From Antilocapra americana (lineage: Eukaryota > Chordata > Mammalia > Artiodactyla > Antilocapridae), in NCBI GenBank assembly GCA_007570785.1, contig ML660211.1, positions 6,600,774 through 6,664,773 of the forward strand: a stretch of 64,000 bases of DNA, given 5' to 3'. Of the stretch, positions 38,737 to 51,800 are shown piece by piece (within the stretch, counting starts at the first letter, position 1; each line of letters starts with the position of its first letter). A model generated the notes under the pieces. That model did not search any database. It was not told where the DNA came from and saw only the letters and a list, made by a program, of their open reading frames with translations. The translations under genes were made by a program, and so were the position numbers.

Positions 38737-38737
38737 C

Positions 38738-38942
38738 TTATGCTTCCTTGGTGGCTTAGAGGGTAAAGCGTCTGCCCGCAATGCGGGAGACCTGGGTTTG
38801 AACCCTGGGTTTGGAAGCTCTCCTGGAAAAGGAAATGGCACCCCACTCCAGTACTCTTGCCTGGAAAATCCCATGGACAGAGGAGCCTGGTCGGCTATAG
38901 TCCATGGGGTCACAGAGTCGGACACGACTGAGCGATGACACA
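38738..38942 (+). mobile_element. Bov-tA-type SINE, plus strand, relatively young
   Basis: It keeps CpGs ('aagcgtctgcccgcaatgcg', 'gagtcggacacgactgagcg') and close agreement with the family across its length. This suggests a younger copy than most in the window. Confidence 0.94.
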
Positions 38943-38944
38943 TA

Positions 38945-40075
38945 TAGGTATGATCTGAAATCATCTTTATCTTCAACTTTTTTTTCTTTCAAGATTATAT
39001 ATTTTGGATTCAGTTTGTTAGCTTATTTTATCACAAAATAAATGATGGATTTGTGTTATTTCTCTTTGGATGCACTTCACCTTCCAAGCCTTTAAATGTA
39101 AAGAGAAAATTCCTATTGCAGCAATCAGTGGATTTACATGGTTTATGGTAATTGGAAATACCCCCTCCATTTCCCGCAGGCTTAATTAGGAAAAACATGG
39201 AGAAGTTTAGTGACTTTAATTAGATAGTTATTTGGCATATATTTTTTCATAATTAAACAGTTCTGTAGCTACTACTCTCATCACAACTATAATGAGGAAA
39301 TAAATTACATTTTAGAAATTGACCAGATTTAATAAGCAGTTTCAATGAAGGCATGATCTATCTTGACTCCAATAGTCAATGGGTATGACCAGTTTATCAT
39401 TTCAGATTTATGGTATTCTGAGCTTCCCTAAATTGAACATAAACTACTCTAGCCATAGTATTATAATGAACTGCTACCCTGGTAACATGAATCTGAATTG
39501 AAGTTTAGTAAAATATATGTAGTAGAATTTTTATTGAAATAATATACTGTCACAGTTCCAGAAACTTTTTATTATCCATTTTGTATGACAAAATATAAAC
39601 CTAAGATGAAAGGGACATTAGTGATGAATGGTTGAAAGCAACTATTCACAATTTCAGAGAAGAAAATAGTGGGAAGCAAACAAGATCAGAGATTCAGTGA
39701 CCTCAAATAAAATGAGAAATATCTATTAACTAGTTTCTCTCTATACTTTAAAAATGAGTAGTCACAGCTTTAATCATATGATTTATTCACAATTATTAAT
39801 GCAAGTAAATTAGTACAAATTATCATTCAAGGGTAAAAGCAAAATTGATGCTTAACTTAATAAACAAATAATTCAGCACTCTGTTAAGGACCTTTATATA
39901 TCCATATTAAAGTTGTGAAGGTTAATTACAAAGAAAATTAAACACTAAAATATTTTTCCTTAGAAGTTTCATGGATCTTATATGTATTATAAGTATTATT
40001 AATCATGTAAGTTATATCAGAATAAAGGCAAGTTCTCCATTGTGATTATAATAATAGTGTAATACAACAGTACAC
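38945..40075. other. AT-rich sequence with no recognised gene or repeat
   Basis: Nothing recognisable on either strand. Confidence 0.5.
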
Positions 40076-40203
40076 TGACACGTCAGTCATGTCCAACTCT
40101 CTGCAATCCCATGGACTGCAGCACGCCATGCTTCACTGTCCTCCACCATCTCCTGGAGCTTGCTCAAACTCATGTTCATTGAGCTGGTGATGCCATCAAC
40201 CAT
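40076..40203 (-). mobile_element. BovB 3'-end fragment, minus strand
   Basis: 'gacacgtcagtcatgtccaa' through 'gagctggtgatgccatcaac' is the reversed BovB terminus. Only about 125 bp is present. Confidence 0.8.
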
Positions 40204-40561
40204 AGCATGTTTTGAATTTATGAGCTATAATAATAACCAAAAAATGTCATGGGGAGGGGATGACATTACACACTTGAACATACCTAAATTATCTTCTAAG
40301 TCTTGGGAAAATGGAATTCATCTAAAACCACTTTATCTTAATTTAAGCAGAAATACTATTAGAATTAGAGATTTGTATTTACACTTCAGCCTCTTTCACC
40401 TCTAGAAGCAATGAAAACAATTTCTAAGCTATGTGCATTCCTTCCAAGCTCAATGTCAGTCAAGTAGCTTATCTTTGAATTTCTATCATTCATTCATGTT
40501 TAGATATTAATATTCTTCCAGTTTTCAACTATTCACAGATGTAGGCCTGAGAAAGAACGAA

Positions 40562-40640
40562 GAACAAGGGAGGGAGGGAGGGAGAGGGGAAAGGGAGAAA
40601 GGGAGGGAGGGAGAGAGAGAAAAGAAAGGAAGAAGAAAGA
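40562..40640. repeat. GGGA/GA-rich simple repeat
   Basis: Imperfect GGGA and GA repeats on the plus strand. The minus-strand frame rich in Ser-Leu-Pro across it is spurious. Confidence 0.85.
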
Positions 40641-40644
40641 TTAT

Positions 40645-41150
40645 TAGGTAGTTGATTTTAAAAAAGCATGCATGTAATAATTTTGTTAGGAGAGTTGTGA
40701 ACTTCACTCAGCATGGTGTGGAAGGGGAAGGCTGGGAATGCATTAATGTTTCTGTAATTAGGACCCTGGTTGCAGAGTGGCTTCAGGTCTCTGAAGATGA
40801 CATCACAGTCGTTTTCTTTCACTCTATCTCTTCTCTTCTTCCCTGTGTTGCCTTATTTTGGCACTCTATCACCATCATGCCAGCCAACACTTGACAGACT
40901 GTGACTCCCTAAAACCCCTCAGTAGTCTTTAGTCAATTTTCATTTTTCTCCAGTCCATGTGCTTCCAGGAGCCAATACTTCAGTTTTTCCACCCTTAAGT
41001 AAGCTCTGTCTTCAAATAATAGTACTAGTGTGCCACTTACTTTCCTTCCTGAGACCAAGTCACTGATACCTTGGCCACTATTATTTTGGTCATTTTATTA
41101 AAAGAATAAGGCTAGTTTTCTTCCTTCCCTTTGCTATACCCTAATGGCTT
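40645..41150. other. No recognised gene
   Basis: The base composition is less AT-rich than the flanks. An 80-codon plus-strand frame (40652-40894) has no domain features. No repeat family is assigned. Confidence 0.4.
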
Positions 41151-41152
41151 AA

Positions 41153-41450
41153 TCTTTTTTTTTCAGTTTTAATGAGATGTAATTAATATATAGTATTAGC
41201 ATTAAGTGTACACCATAATGATTGGATGTATGTATATGATGTGAAATGATTACCACAATAATTATAGTTAGCATTCATCAGCACACGTAATTTTTCCTTG
41301 TCAAGAAAACTTTAAAGATCTACTCCTGTAGCAACTTTCAAATACACAATTTGAAACTATAGTCAACGTGCTTTGCCTTACATCCCCAAACTTATTTCTC
41401 TGATACCAGAAGTTTGTACCTTGTGACCACCATTTCATCACAGACAGACA
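41153..41450 (-). mobile_element. Old L1 3' UTR, minus strand
   Basis: 'ttttaatgagatgtaattaa', 'gaaatgattaccacaataat' and 'gaagtttgtaccttgtgacc' are the reverse complement of an L1MA-type 3' end. Confidence 0.7.
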
Positions 41451-41454
41451 AATA

Positions 41455-41765
41455 CAGTCATCCCTCAGTCTCCACAGAGGACTGATATCCCCATGGATAC
41501 CGAAATCTGCAGCCGCCCAATTCATTATGTAAAATGGTGTAGTATTTGCATATAACCTTTACACATTGTCTCATATGCTTTAAATCATCTCTAAATTACT
41601 TCTTTTACCCACCACAATATAAATGCTATGTAAGTGTTGCCTGTGCATGGCAGATTTAGGTTTTGACTTGGGGAACTTTGTGGAATTTTTTTCAAATATT
41701 TTTGATCTCTGATTGGGTGAATCTGCAATTGTAGAATCTGTGGATAGGAGGGACTAACTATACTG
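41455..41765. mobile_element. MER2-like Tigger DNA transposon
   Basis: About 311 bp between inverted ends ('cagtcatccctcagtctcca' on the left; the right end 'ggatagg agggactaa' running to 'tatactg' is its imperfect reverse complement). It is flanked by TA at 41453-41454 and 41766-41767, the target duplication expected for Tc1/mariner elements. The interior 'gtgtagtatttgcatataac' fits the MER2/Tigger group. Confidence 0.75.
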
Positions 41766-41850
41766 TATGATCTCATTTAAATGTAGAATCTTAAAAAAAG
41801 TATCAACTCATAGATGAAGAGTAAAGACTGGTGGTTTGCTCTTTACAGTT
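41766..41850 (+). mobile_element. Old L1 3' UTR fragment, plus strand
   Basis: 'atgatctcatttaaatgtag' and 'aactcatagatgaagagtaa' then 'actggtggtttgc' resemble the L1MA 3' UTR in sense orientation, opposite to the piece at 41153-41450. Confidence 0.6.
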
Positions 41851-42221
41851 TCACATTTGCTGAGAAAATAGCTGGATGGGTCACAGTAACATTTCCTGCT
41901 GTTTCTAGCTTCTGTGCCTTCTCTTACACCAATATGAGTTTTAGAGAGGGAATTTCACTTTCAATCCCTATACGATTTGTGGCTCTCTTACAAACATCTG
42001 GTTCACTAACTTCAGGTATAATGTCTTCTTTATGAGGGCAGAATTCATCTTTCAATTCACATGTGCCAGTTACAATCATTTCTCTCTTTTTTATAGATTC
42101 CTATCGAACCTCCCTTGACATTTTGATGTTTACCCTGATATCATCAAAGCCTGTAGCATCAATAAGTTTCTGATCTAAGCAACAAAAAAAAACAAAGTTT
42201 GCATTAGTTAGACATTTTGTT

Positions 42222-42421
42222 GGGCTTTCCTGGTGGCTTAGATGGTAAGGAGTCTGCCAGTAATGCAGGATACCTGGGTTCCATCCCTGGAGAAGGAATT
42301 GGCAATCCACTCCAATATTTTTACCTGGAAAATCCCATGGATTGTGAAGCCTGGCAGGCTACACCCCATGGGGTCATAAAGAGTCGGACATGACTGCGTG
42401 ACAAACAGACACATACAACAC
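42222..42421 (+). mobile_element. Bov-tA SINE, plus strand, with target duplication
   Basis: 'ggctttcctggtggcttaga' to 'aagagtcggacatgactgcg', with a short internal deletion after 'ggttccatccctggagaagg'. It is bounded by exact 12-bp direct repeats, agacattttgtt, at 42210-42221 and 42422-42433. Confidence 0.94.
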
Positions 42422-42433
42422 AGACATTTTGTT

Positions 42434-45400
42434 ATTACTTGATAAGGATTTCTGACTCTCTACCTTCCTATCCCCAACACTAGTTACTTTAGAAAATTGC
42501 ATCTGTTACTACCAATGGCCTATGCATCATTACCAATTTATTTATTTTTATTAGATAATCTTTTTATGTAGCAAAAATCCAATTTAAAAAGTGTTTTAAA
42601 AAATGAACTCATGGATTCACTCATGGGACTGGGAAGTCGAGTCCTTCATAATCTTCAGGCAGAGCTGACTATAGGAGATCAAAAAGAATCCGTAGCACCC
42701 AGTTTAGTTGTGTCCCCAGAGCTCTTTCCTTCTTTGTTATATTTCTTTTTAGGTTTTTTATTTGTAGGGGCAAAATTGGTTCCAGCCACTTTAGTTTTAT
42801 ACATTGTAACCCTAGGAAAAACAAAACGTCTTTCTGATAGTGGCATAAAAAGGCAGAGGCATGGCTGTGACTGGCTTTAAGTCCATAATATGCTTGTCTC
42901 TGAAAAAAATCTCCATGCCCATGAGGTGAGCCCCTCCTGACTGAGTGCTGGGGAACAGTTGTTTCTCCATAGAAATGTTTTGCTTTCACAAAACAAAAGG
43001 TAACAATTTTAAAGGACTGTATTGCTTGAATTATTGTATCCAGGATTAACCAAATAAAGGATGCTATCATGTAGCAATGGTTAGAAATCCTGTGGAAAAG
43101 AGTGATATACTCATAGTATTACATTCTAAGAGTGTTATTCACTATAATAACTGCATACAGTGGAAGGTAAGGTATACCTTACCTTCATACTTCATATCTT
43201 CACTGCATACAGGAAAGATAACTGGTAACATTAATGCATTTAAGGCAAGGGAGAAATGGATCTTACGTGAAATGTAAGCGTTGTCTCCATGTGTCTATGT
43301 AACTCTTGTTAGCAATATATGAAAGAATTTATGTTATATCTTTCTAGTTTGCAGAATCTTGCATTTTATGTAGATGTTCAATAAAGTCTTTATAAATTAA
43401 TGAAAGTTCTTCATTTGCTATCAAGTAGGTATATTTTGCACGATCCAAATAAAACTTAAGATGAAATACATAGAAACCTGTAAACCAAAAATAACTATTC
43501 TTAAGAGATTTTAAATCACTTAAAATTTATTGGACATGTGATATCTAATTTGACATAACTAGAATATATCACCTATACTTTTCTTTAGATTGAACTCTTC
43601 AAAATAAGGAAGATGAGCATATATGTGGGCATTAGTGTACTTTGTTTCAATTTTCAATGACAAAATTGAATTGTAAATTTTACTGTATTCTGTTGATTTA
43701 GTGTACTATAAAAGTCTCCACCATCCATTGCATTTTATTCCCTAACTGCCTTAATGTAGCAATTAGGAGTCGATTAGAAATGTCCAAGAACAATAATACT
43801 TAAAGATCAATTAGGAACCCATGCTGCTTGGAAGATTAAATATTTACTAAAATAACAACAGCCTTGAAACTAATGGTTCAAACTTCATTACTTGAATACA
43901 TTTTTCGAACTATTTTCTGCCTCACTTCACTGTAATTGCAAAATGTAACAGTAGCAGTAAACGTTTCAGACTAAAGTACATAAAAGGCACAAAGCTTTTA
44001 GGTCATAATGACACTTGTTTAGATATTGTACACGGAACATGAGCACTTTTTTGGTAGAAGTTTAGAAAGCTCTGCTTGAAAAGAAAGATTTGTAATTTTA
44101 GTATATAAGACTAATTATATTTATTGCAATTGATGGAAATAAAGCTACTGAGTTTATTTCTTATGGAGGAAAGAAAACCAAAACTGAAATGTTGGACTAT
44201 ACATTATGCTTTAGTAATTTACATGGCAACAATTAAAGTCACGGCTATGTGAAAATTAAATCACAAGTTTCCAAGGACACTGTTTCCAATTTTTCACCAC
44301 AGTAAATGTTGCTGCTATAAGTTGTTTAATCTATAAAGTTTGTGTATTTACTGCATAGACTACTGAAAGGCACTGACTTGTTTTTTTAACAGAAGCTTAT
44401 AGACTTTTCTGAGTTATTTTACCATTCTGCAGTTTAAAACATTTTTATTTTTTATATATTTTATTTATAGGGAAATAAAGCCCCCCAACAATTTTGACCC
44501 CATCATTATTGTAAAAATTTTAAGAAATTTAAAACAGTTGTCATCTTAAGTAGAATTATTTTGCCATCCTACATTTTAAAACAATTTTTATTTTTGAACT
44601 GGAGGAAAATTGCTTTATACTATTGTATTTGTCTCTACCATGCAACAGCTTGAGTCAGTGTTAACTATGCATATATCCCCTCTTCCTTGAGTAGACTTTC
44701 ATAGTTATATCTCTGAAGGTGAGTTATGTCCACAGACAGCAAAACTTCAAGGATACCAAGGTGGGCTCATGAGTACAGGAATACTTAAATAAATAATGAC
44801 ATGGAAGGATCCAGTGCTGACTAGATGTGTAGGCAGGATCAGACCTTGAAAGGAGAATGCAGACCTGGATTGCAGTGCGAAGGCTGGTAGGAACGCTCAG
44901 AAGAAGTCCAGAGAAAGTGAGCACTGTGCTTTTTACTCCCTCTGCTTGCTTTCTTCAGGGAGGAGAAAAGACTAAGGTCATTTGGACATGCCCCTTAGAG
45001 ACAACACACTTGAAAAGAGTGATCATATTGTTATTAATAATATAGCAGAATGATGTATAAAACTGAAGGGTTATATGGATGGTGGGATATAAGTATTCAG
45101 AACCCTCTCCCAGAAAAAAAGGCTCATTTAAAATGAAACAAACATGTTTAGTTGGAATGATCTAAAATTTATATATATATGAATGTGTGAATATATGCAT
45201 GCATTCTTCACTTTATTTTAAATATAGCAGTTTTTCTTAGTAAAACTGATTAAAAGTAATATTCAGAAAATGGTTTGCCATTAGAGTTTATACATGAAAT
45301 GATGAAAAAGAAAACATTCCAGGTCACTTTTTTATATCAATCAAGTAATAAAAAATTTAAGATAATTTTTTTCTTATAATCCATTCTTATATTTCCAACA

Positions 45401-47300
45401 TATTTATGCTGTATAGGTTTCAATATATGTTTGAACATTAAATTTCTTAAAATAGCACAGATCTGTGATAGTATATGAACACATTCATCAAAAATGCCTG
45501 TCCCTAAAATGAGTACATTTGAATATACAGTAACCATTTCAACTATTTGTAAGACCATGAGATCTCATCTCCAGAAAACCAGCTAGATGATGTCTGATTG
45601 AATTTGTTGGTGTTCCAGTGTTTAGAAGATAATGACCCATTAAAATCTATATTATTAGTTAATAAACAGTTCTCACATAAGTGACATCATTTTGAAGACC
45701 AAATAAATAAGTATCTTTTCACACACTATGCAAAATTAATATAAACTTAATTAAAAATAAAAAAGAAATTAAAATTATTAAAATGGCAAATGATTATATA
45801 TTTTTATAATCTATTAACAGAAAGTTTTTCCTTAAGAAACCCAAGAGCTACAAACGAATAATATAGACATCTATGAAATATGTTATTTTCTCTTTGCAAA
45901 TTATGTTTATAGAAATAAAAGAAAAAGAAATAGCCCATGAAAAATTTTTTTAAACCAATCACATTTCATTGACAAATGCCAGCCAAAATAGTGACAATTT
46001 CCACCTTGTAGAGAAGCTTTAGTGTGTCTATGAAGAATTCTCCCATCTATCCAGTTTCTCAAAGTCAGAAATTTTGAAGCCATCTTGTATTTCTTCCTGT
46101 CTTTTCCACCTATGCCCAGATCATCATCAACTGTACTGAATCTTTCTACCTCTGCAGTGTTGTCATTAAATTGAACCATGTTCTGGTATTTACCTCTCAG
46201 CCACTCTAACAGCCTCCAGGGTGAGTCCATGCATTCACTCCTGAAACTCCAATCTATTCTCTAAAAGCAACTGCCAGAAAGAGCTTGTTAACATGTAAAT
46301 CAGAGATGGAGAGGAATTAAATTTGGGCTGGAAATATATAACTATGCTAAATGCGGTTCAAGGAAAGCTTTAACTGAAGAGACATCTGTGTTTAAACAGT
46401 GTGAATGAGCCTTTATAAGAAAAATAGTTTCAAATGCAAAGATGAAAATGTGTTACTGCATTTTCAGGTCTCATATGCTGGAGGGGTTTTCTTTTCCTTT
46501 TTTCTTTTCTTCTGAAGCATCTGGATATTAAACCATTCTTGGCAAGGAATGTGAATAAGTAGACAAGGAGACAGTTTTAAATTCCTTTATCCCTCCGTTC
46601 TTCCCAAGAAGTGAAATAATTTGAATTTCTATAATAAAATTGTGTTCTAGTCTTATAATTCCAGTAACACTGGTAGACTGTATGAGAAATAATGATTAAA
46701 TTTATTAGTAGTTTTTGTGACTTTATGCTGAATGTTTAGTCATTACAGAACCTTAACATACGGCAGAAGAAACTTGTTTTCAGCTTTTCCTAATCCCATT
46801 TAGTTTATCTTGTTTTTCCTCTATCACTATATAGCAGCACCATACACACAAGAATCTATGATTAACTCTTGATTTATCTTTCTCATGTCACATATCTAAG
46901 CCAATTTTTCAAATTATGAACATTTAACAACTCTGCATATGATACCCTAGCCCACACCACCATCACATTCCCTCTCCTTTGAACAATAGAAGATCCTCCA
47001 CAGATGTATTTGTTTTCCTCTTCCCAGACTTAATTTCTTTATTATGAGTGTCATTAGTTAGATTATTTCACATGTTACAGAGTCTTAGATATGTTAGAAA
47101 TGTTAGAATATATAGCATCACATTATATTATTTTTTTGTTTCTTGATCTCTCTCTTCCCACCAAAATGAGTACTCTGTGGAGTTCTATTTCATTAAATTC
47201 CAGAATGATGGGGATACTAGAGTAGGCTTTTAAAAATATGATGAATATCATATTGTGAGATAATGGTATGTTAAAACAACAATGAAAAGCTGGAAAACCA
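42434..47300. other. AT-rich sequence; short L1 and probable L2 fragments only
   Basis: 44575-44700 reads as a reversed L1 3' end ('tttttgaactggaggaaaat' to 'gcatatatcccctcttcctt'). 46030-46310 resembles diverged L2 ('gaagccatcttgtatttctt'). A 24-bp perfect palindrome lies at 43163-43186. Frames at 42669-43070 (133 codons) and 45907-46230 (107 codons) show no recognisable domain, and I do not call them genes. Confidence 0.45.
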
Positions 47301-47302
47301 CC

Positions 47303-47982
47303 ACACACCCATTAGAATGGCTATACTAAAGCACTGACAACAGCGAACACTGGTGGGAAGGTGGAGAAACAGGAACTCTCATTGATTGCTAGCAGGAATG
47401 CAAAGTGGTATAGACTCTGTGGAAGACAGTTTTGTCATTTCTAATAAAAATAGATGTATTTTTACCATACGATCCAGTAATTACACTCCCTAGTATTTAA
47501 ACAAAAGAGTTTAAAACTTATGTCCACACAAAATCTTTCACACAGATGTTTATAGAAGCTTTATTAATAGCTACCAAAACTTGCAAGCAACCATAATACC
47601 CTTGGAATGGATAAACAAACCATAATACATCCATGCAATGGAGTATCATAATGTGATATGAAACAGTGAAATCCCAAGCCATGAAAAGAAATAGAGGAAA
47701 CTTAAATGCAAATTACTAAGTAAAAGGAACCAGTCTGAGAAGTCTGTATACCAAATGACTCCAATTATATGATATTCTGGAAAAGATAAAATTATGGAAA
47801 CAGTATAAAGATCAGTAGATGTGCAGAGATGGATAGAAGAAAGAAAGGGATAAATAGGTGGTACAAAAGAAATTTTAAGGCCAGTGAACTTATTCTGTAT
47901 GTTATTGTAATATTCAAATATGAATTATAAATTTGTCAAAACCAATGAAATATACAATAAAATAAGTGACCCTTAAGATAAA
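47303..47982 (+). mobile_element. L1 ORF2 end and 3' UTR, plus strand
   Basis: 'cattagaatggctatactaa', 'ggaatgcaaagtggtataga' and 'caatggagtatcataatgtg' are the C-terminal ORF2 coding region of L1, in order and frame-broken. An A-rich 3' end follows. BovB begins at about 47983. Confidence 0.85.
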
Positions 47983-48831
47983 CTTATATGCATGAGAAAT
48001 GCTGGGTTGGAAGAAGCACAAGCTGGAATCAAGATTGATGGGAGAACAATCAATAACCTCAGATATGCAGATGACACCACTCTTAAGGCAGAAACTGAAG
48101 AAGAACTAAAGAGCCTCTTGATGAAAGTGAAAGAGGAGAGTGAAAACGTTGGCCTAAAGCTCAACATTCAGAAAACTGAGATCATGGCATCCAGTCCCAT
48201 CACTTCATGGCAAATAGATGGGGAAACAGTGGCTGACTTTATTTTTCTGGGCTCCAAAATCACTGCAGATGGTGATTGCAGCCATGAAATTAAAAGACAC
48301 TTCCTCCTTGGAAGGAAAGTTATGACCAACCTAGACAGCATATTAAAAAGCAGAGACATTACTTTGTCAACAAAGGTCTGTCTAGTCAAGGCTATGGTTT
48401 TTCCAGTGGTCATGCATGGATGTAAGAGTTGGACTGTGAAGGAAGCTGAGCACAGAAGAATTGATGCTTTTGAACTGTGGTGTTGGAGAAGACTCTTGAG
48501 AGTCCCTTGGACTGCAGGAAGATCCAATCAGTCCATTCTAAAGGAGATCCAGTCCTGGGTGTTCATTGGAAGGACTGATGTTGAAGCTGAAATTCCAATA
48601 CTTTGGCCACCTCATGAGAAGAGTTGACTCATTGAAATGGGTCATTCTTAATGATGGGAAGGATTGGGGGCAGGAGGAGAAGGGGATGGCAGAGATGGAT
48701 GGCATCACTGACTCAATGGACATGAGTTTGGGTAGACTCCGGGAGTTGGTGACACAGGGAGGCCCCTGGCGTGCTGCGATTCATGGGGTCGCAAAGAGTC
48801 GGACATGAATGAGCGACTTAACTGAACTGAA
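47983..48831 (+). mobile_element. BovB LINE 3' part, plus strand
   Basis: The frame at 47992-48627 covers 211 codons of BovB without a stop: MRNAGLEEAQAGIKIDGRTI, LRYADDTTLK (YADD box), NIQKTEIMASSPITSWQIDG and ELWCWRRLLRVPWTAGRSNQ. It then breaks, and the element continues to its terminus near 48831 ('gagcgacttaactgaactga'). It is 5'-truncated at the RT domain, so it cannot be autonomous. Confidence 0.94.
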
Positions 48832-48845
48832 CTAAGATAAACTAT

Positions 48846-51800
48846 CAGTTTACATCAGTCACTCGGTCATGTCTGACTTTTTGCAACCCCATGGACCACT
48901 GCACACCAGACTTCGCTGTTGATCACAAACTCTCAGAGTTTGCCCAAACTCAAGTCCATTGAGTCAGTGATGTCATCTAACCATCTCATCCTCCATTGTC
49001 CCTTTCTCCTCTTGCCTTCAATCTTTCCCAGCATTAGGGTCCTTTCAAATGAATCAGTTCTTCTCATCAGATGGCCACAGTATTGGAGTTTCAGCTTCAC
49101 CTTCAGTCCTTCCAATGACTATGCAGGACTAATTTCCTTTAGGATTGACTGGTTTGACCTCCTTGCAGTCCAAGAGATTTTCAAGAGTTTTCTCCAGCAC
49201 CACAGTTCAAAAGCATGAATTCTTTGGCACTCAGCCTTCTTTACAGTCCAACTCTCATATCCATACATGACTACTGGAAAAACCATTGCTTTGACTAGAT
49301 GGACCTTTGTTGGCAATGTAATGCCTCTGCTTTTGAATATGCTGCCTAGGTTGGCTATAGTTTTTCTTTCAAAGAGCAAGTGTCTTTTACTTTCATGGCT
49401 GCAGTCACCATCTGCAGTGATTTTGGAGCTAAAAGAAAATAAAGTCTCTCACTGTTTCCATTATTTCCCTGCCTGTATGCCATGAAGTTATGGGGATGTT
49501 AGTTTTTTGAATGTTGAGTTTTAAGCCAATTTTCACTGTCCTTTTTCACTCTCATCAAGAGGCTCTTTATTTCTTCTTTGCTTTCTGCCATAAGGGTGTC
49601 TTCTGCATATCTGAGGTTATTGATATTTCTCCCTGCAATCTTGAATCCAACTTGTTCTTTGTCTAGTCTGGCATTTCACATGATGTACTCTGCATATAAG
49701 TTAAATAAGCAGGATGATGATATACAGCCTTGATATACTCCTTTTCCAATTTGGAACCAGTCTGTTGTTCCATATCAGTTCTAACTATTACTTTCTTGAC
49801 CTGCATACAGATTTCTCTGGAGACAAGTAAGGTGTTCTGGTATTTCAATCATTTGAAGACTGTTCCATAGTTTGTTGTGATTTACACAGTCACATGTTTT
49901 GCCATAGTCAATAAAGCAGAAGTAGATATATTTCTGGAACCCATTTGCTTTTTTGATGATCTGATGAATGTTGGCAATTTTATCTCTGCTTCTTCTGCCT
50001 TTTCTAAATCCAGCTTGAACGTCTGGAAGTTCACTGTTCACTTACTGTTTAAGTGTGGCTTGGAGAATTTTGAGCATTACATTGCTAGCATGTGAGATGA
50101 GTGCAATTGTGTGGTCGTTTGAACATTTTTTGGCATTGCCTTTCTTTTGGATTGAAATAAAAACTTAACTTTTCCTGTCTTGTGGCCACTGCTGAGTGTT
50201 CCAAATTTGCAGCCATATTGAGTGCAGCACTTTCACAGCATCATCTTTTAGGATTTGAAATAGCACAGCTAGGATTTCATTACCTCCACTAGCTTTGTTT
50301 GTAGTGATACTTCCTAAAGCCCACTTGATATCACATTTCAGGGTGTATGGTTCTATGTGAGTCATCACATATCGTGGTTATCTTGGTCATTAAGATCAGT
50401 TTTTTGTATACTTTTTCCATATATTCTTTTCAACTCTTCCTAATATATTCAGCTTCTGTTAGGTCGGTACTGTTTCTGTCCTTTTTTGTGCCCATCTTTG
50501 CATGAAATATTCCCTTGTATCTCCAATTTTTTTGAAGAGAACTCTAGTCTTTCCCATTCTATGGTTTTCTTCTATTTCTTTGCATTGAACACTTACAAAG
50601 GCTTTCTTATCTCTCCTTGCTAGTCTTTGGAACTCTGCATTCAAATGAGTATATCTTTCTTTTTCTGCTTCACCTTAGCTTCTCTTCTTTTCTAAGCTAT
50701 TTGTAAGGCCTCTGTAGACAATCATTTTGCTTTTTGCATTTATTTTTATTTGGAGTGGTCTTGATCACTGCTTTTATACAATGTCACGAACCTCCGTCCA
50801 TAGTTCTTCAGGCACTCCGTCTATCAGATCTAGTCCCTTGAATCTATTTGTCACTTCCACTGTATTATCATAAGGGATTTGAGTTAGGTCATACCTGAAT
50901 GGTCTAGTGGTCACCCCTACTTTCTTCAATTTAAGTCTGAATTTGGCAATAAGGGATTCATGGTCTGAGAAATGGTCAGCTCTCAATCTTGTTTTTGCTA
51001 ACTGCTTTTCCATCTTTGGCTGCAAAGAATATAATCAATCTGATTTCTGTATCAATCATCTGGTGATGACCATGTGTAGAGTCTTCTCTTGTGTTGTTGG
51101 AAGAGTGTGTTTTCTATAACCAGTGCATTCTCTTGGGAAAACCCTGTTAGCCTTTGCTCTATTTCATTTTGTACTCCAAGGCCAAAGTTGCCTGTTTGTT
51201 ACTCCAGGTTTCTCTTGACTTCCTCCTTTTGCATTCCAGTCCCCTCTGATGAAAATAACATCTTTTTTGGGTGTTAATTCTAGAAGGTCTTGTAGATCTT
51301 CATAGAACCATTCAACTTCAGCTTCTTCAATGTTACTGTTTGGGGCATCAACTTAGATTACTATGATATTGAATGGTTTTCCTTGGAAATGAACAGAGAT
51401 CATTCTGTCATTTTTGAGATTGTACCCAAGTGCTGCATTTCAGACTCTTTTGTTGACTATGAGGGTTATTTCCTTTCTTCTAAGGGATTTTTGCCCACAG
51501 TAGTAGATATAATGGTAATCTGAGTTAAATTCACCCATTCCAGTCCATTTTACTTCACTGATTCCTATAATGCTGATGTTCACTCTTGCCATCTCCTGTT
51601 TGACCACTTCCAATTTACCTTGATTCATGGAACAAACATTCCAGGTTCCTATCCAGTATTGTTCTTTACAGCATCAGACTTTACTTCCATCACCAGTCAC
51701 ATCCTCAACTAGACATTGTTTTTGCTTTGGCTCCATCTCTTCATTGTTTCTGGAGTTATTTCTCTATCTTCTCTAGTAGCATATTGGTCACCTACTGACC

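Noticed and set aside
40525..40707. Ser/Leu/Pro-rich small protein
   Set aside because: It is a translation of a GGGA/GA simple repeat.
42669..43070. 133-codon minus-strand frame in unannotated DNA
   Set aside because: No domain recognised and no exon-like signals that I can defend. Chance length in this composition is plausible.
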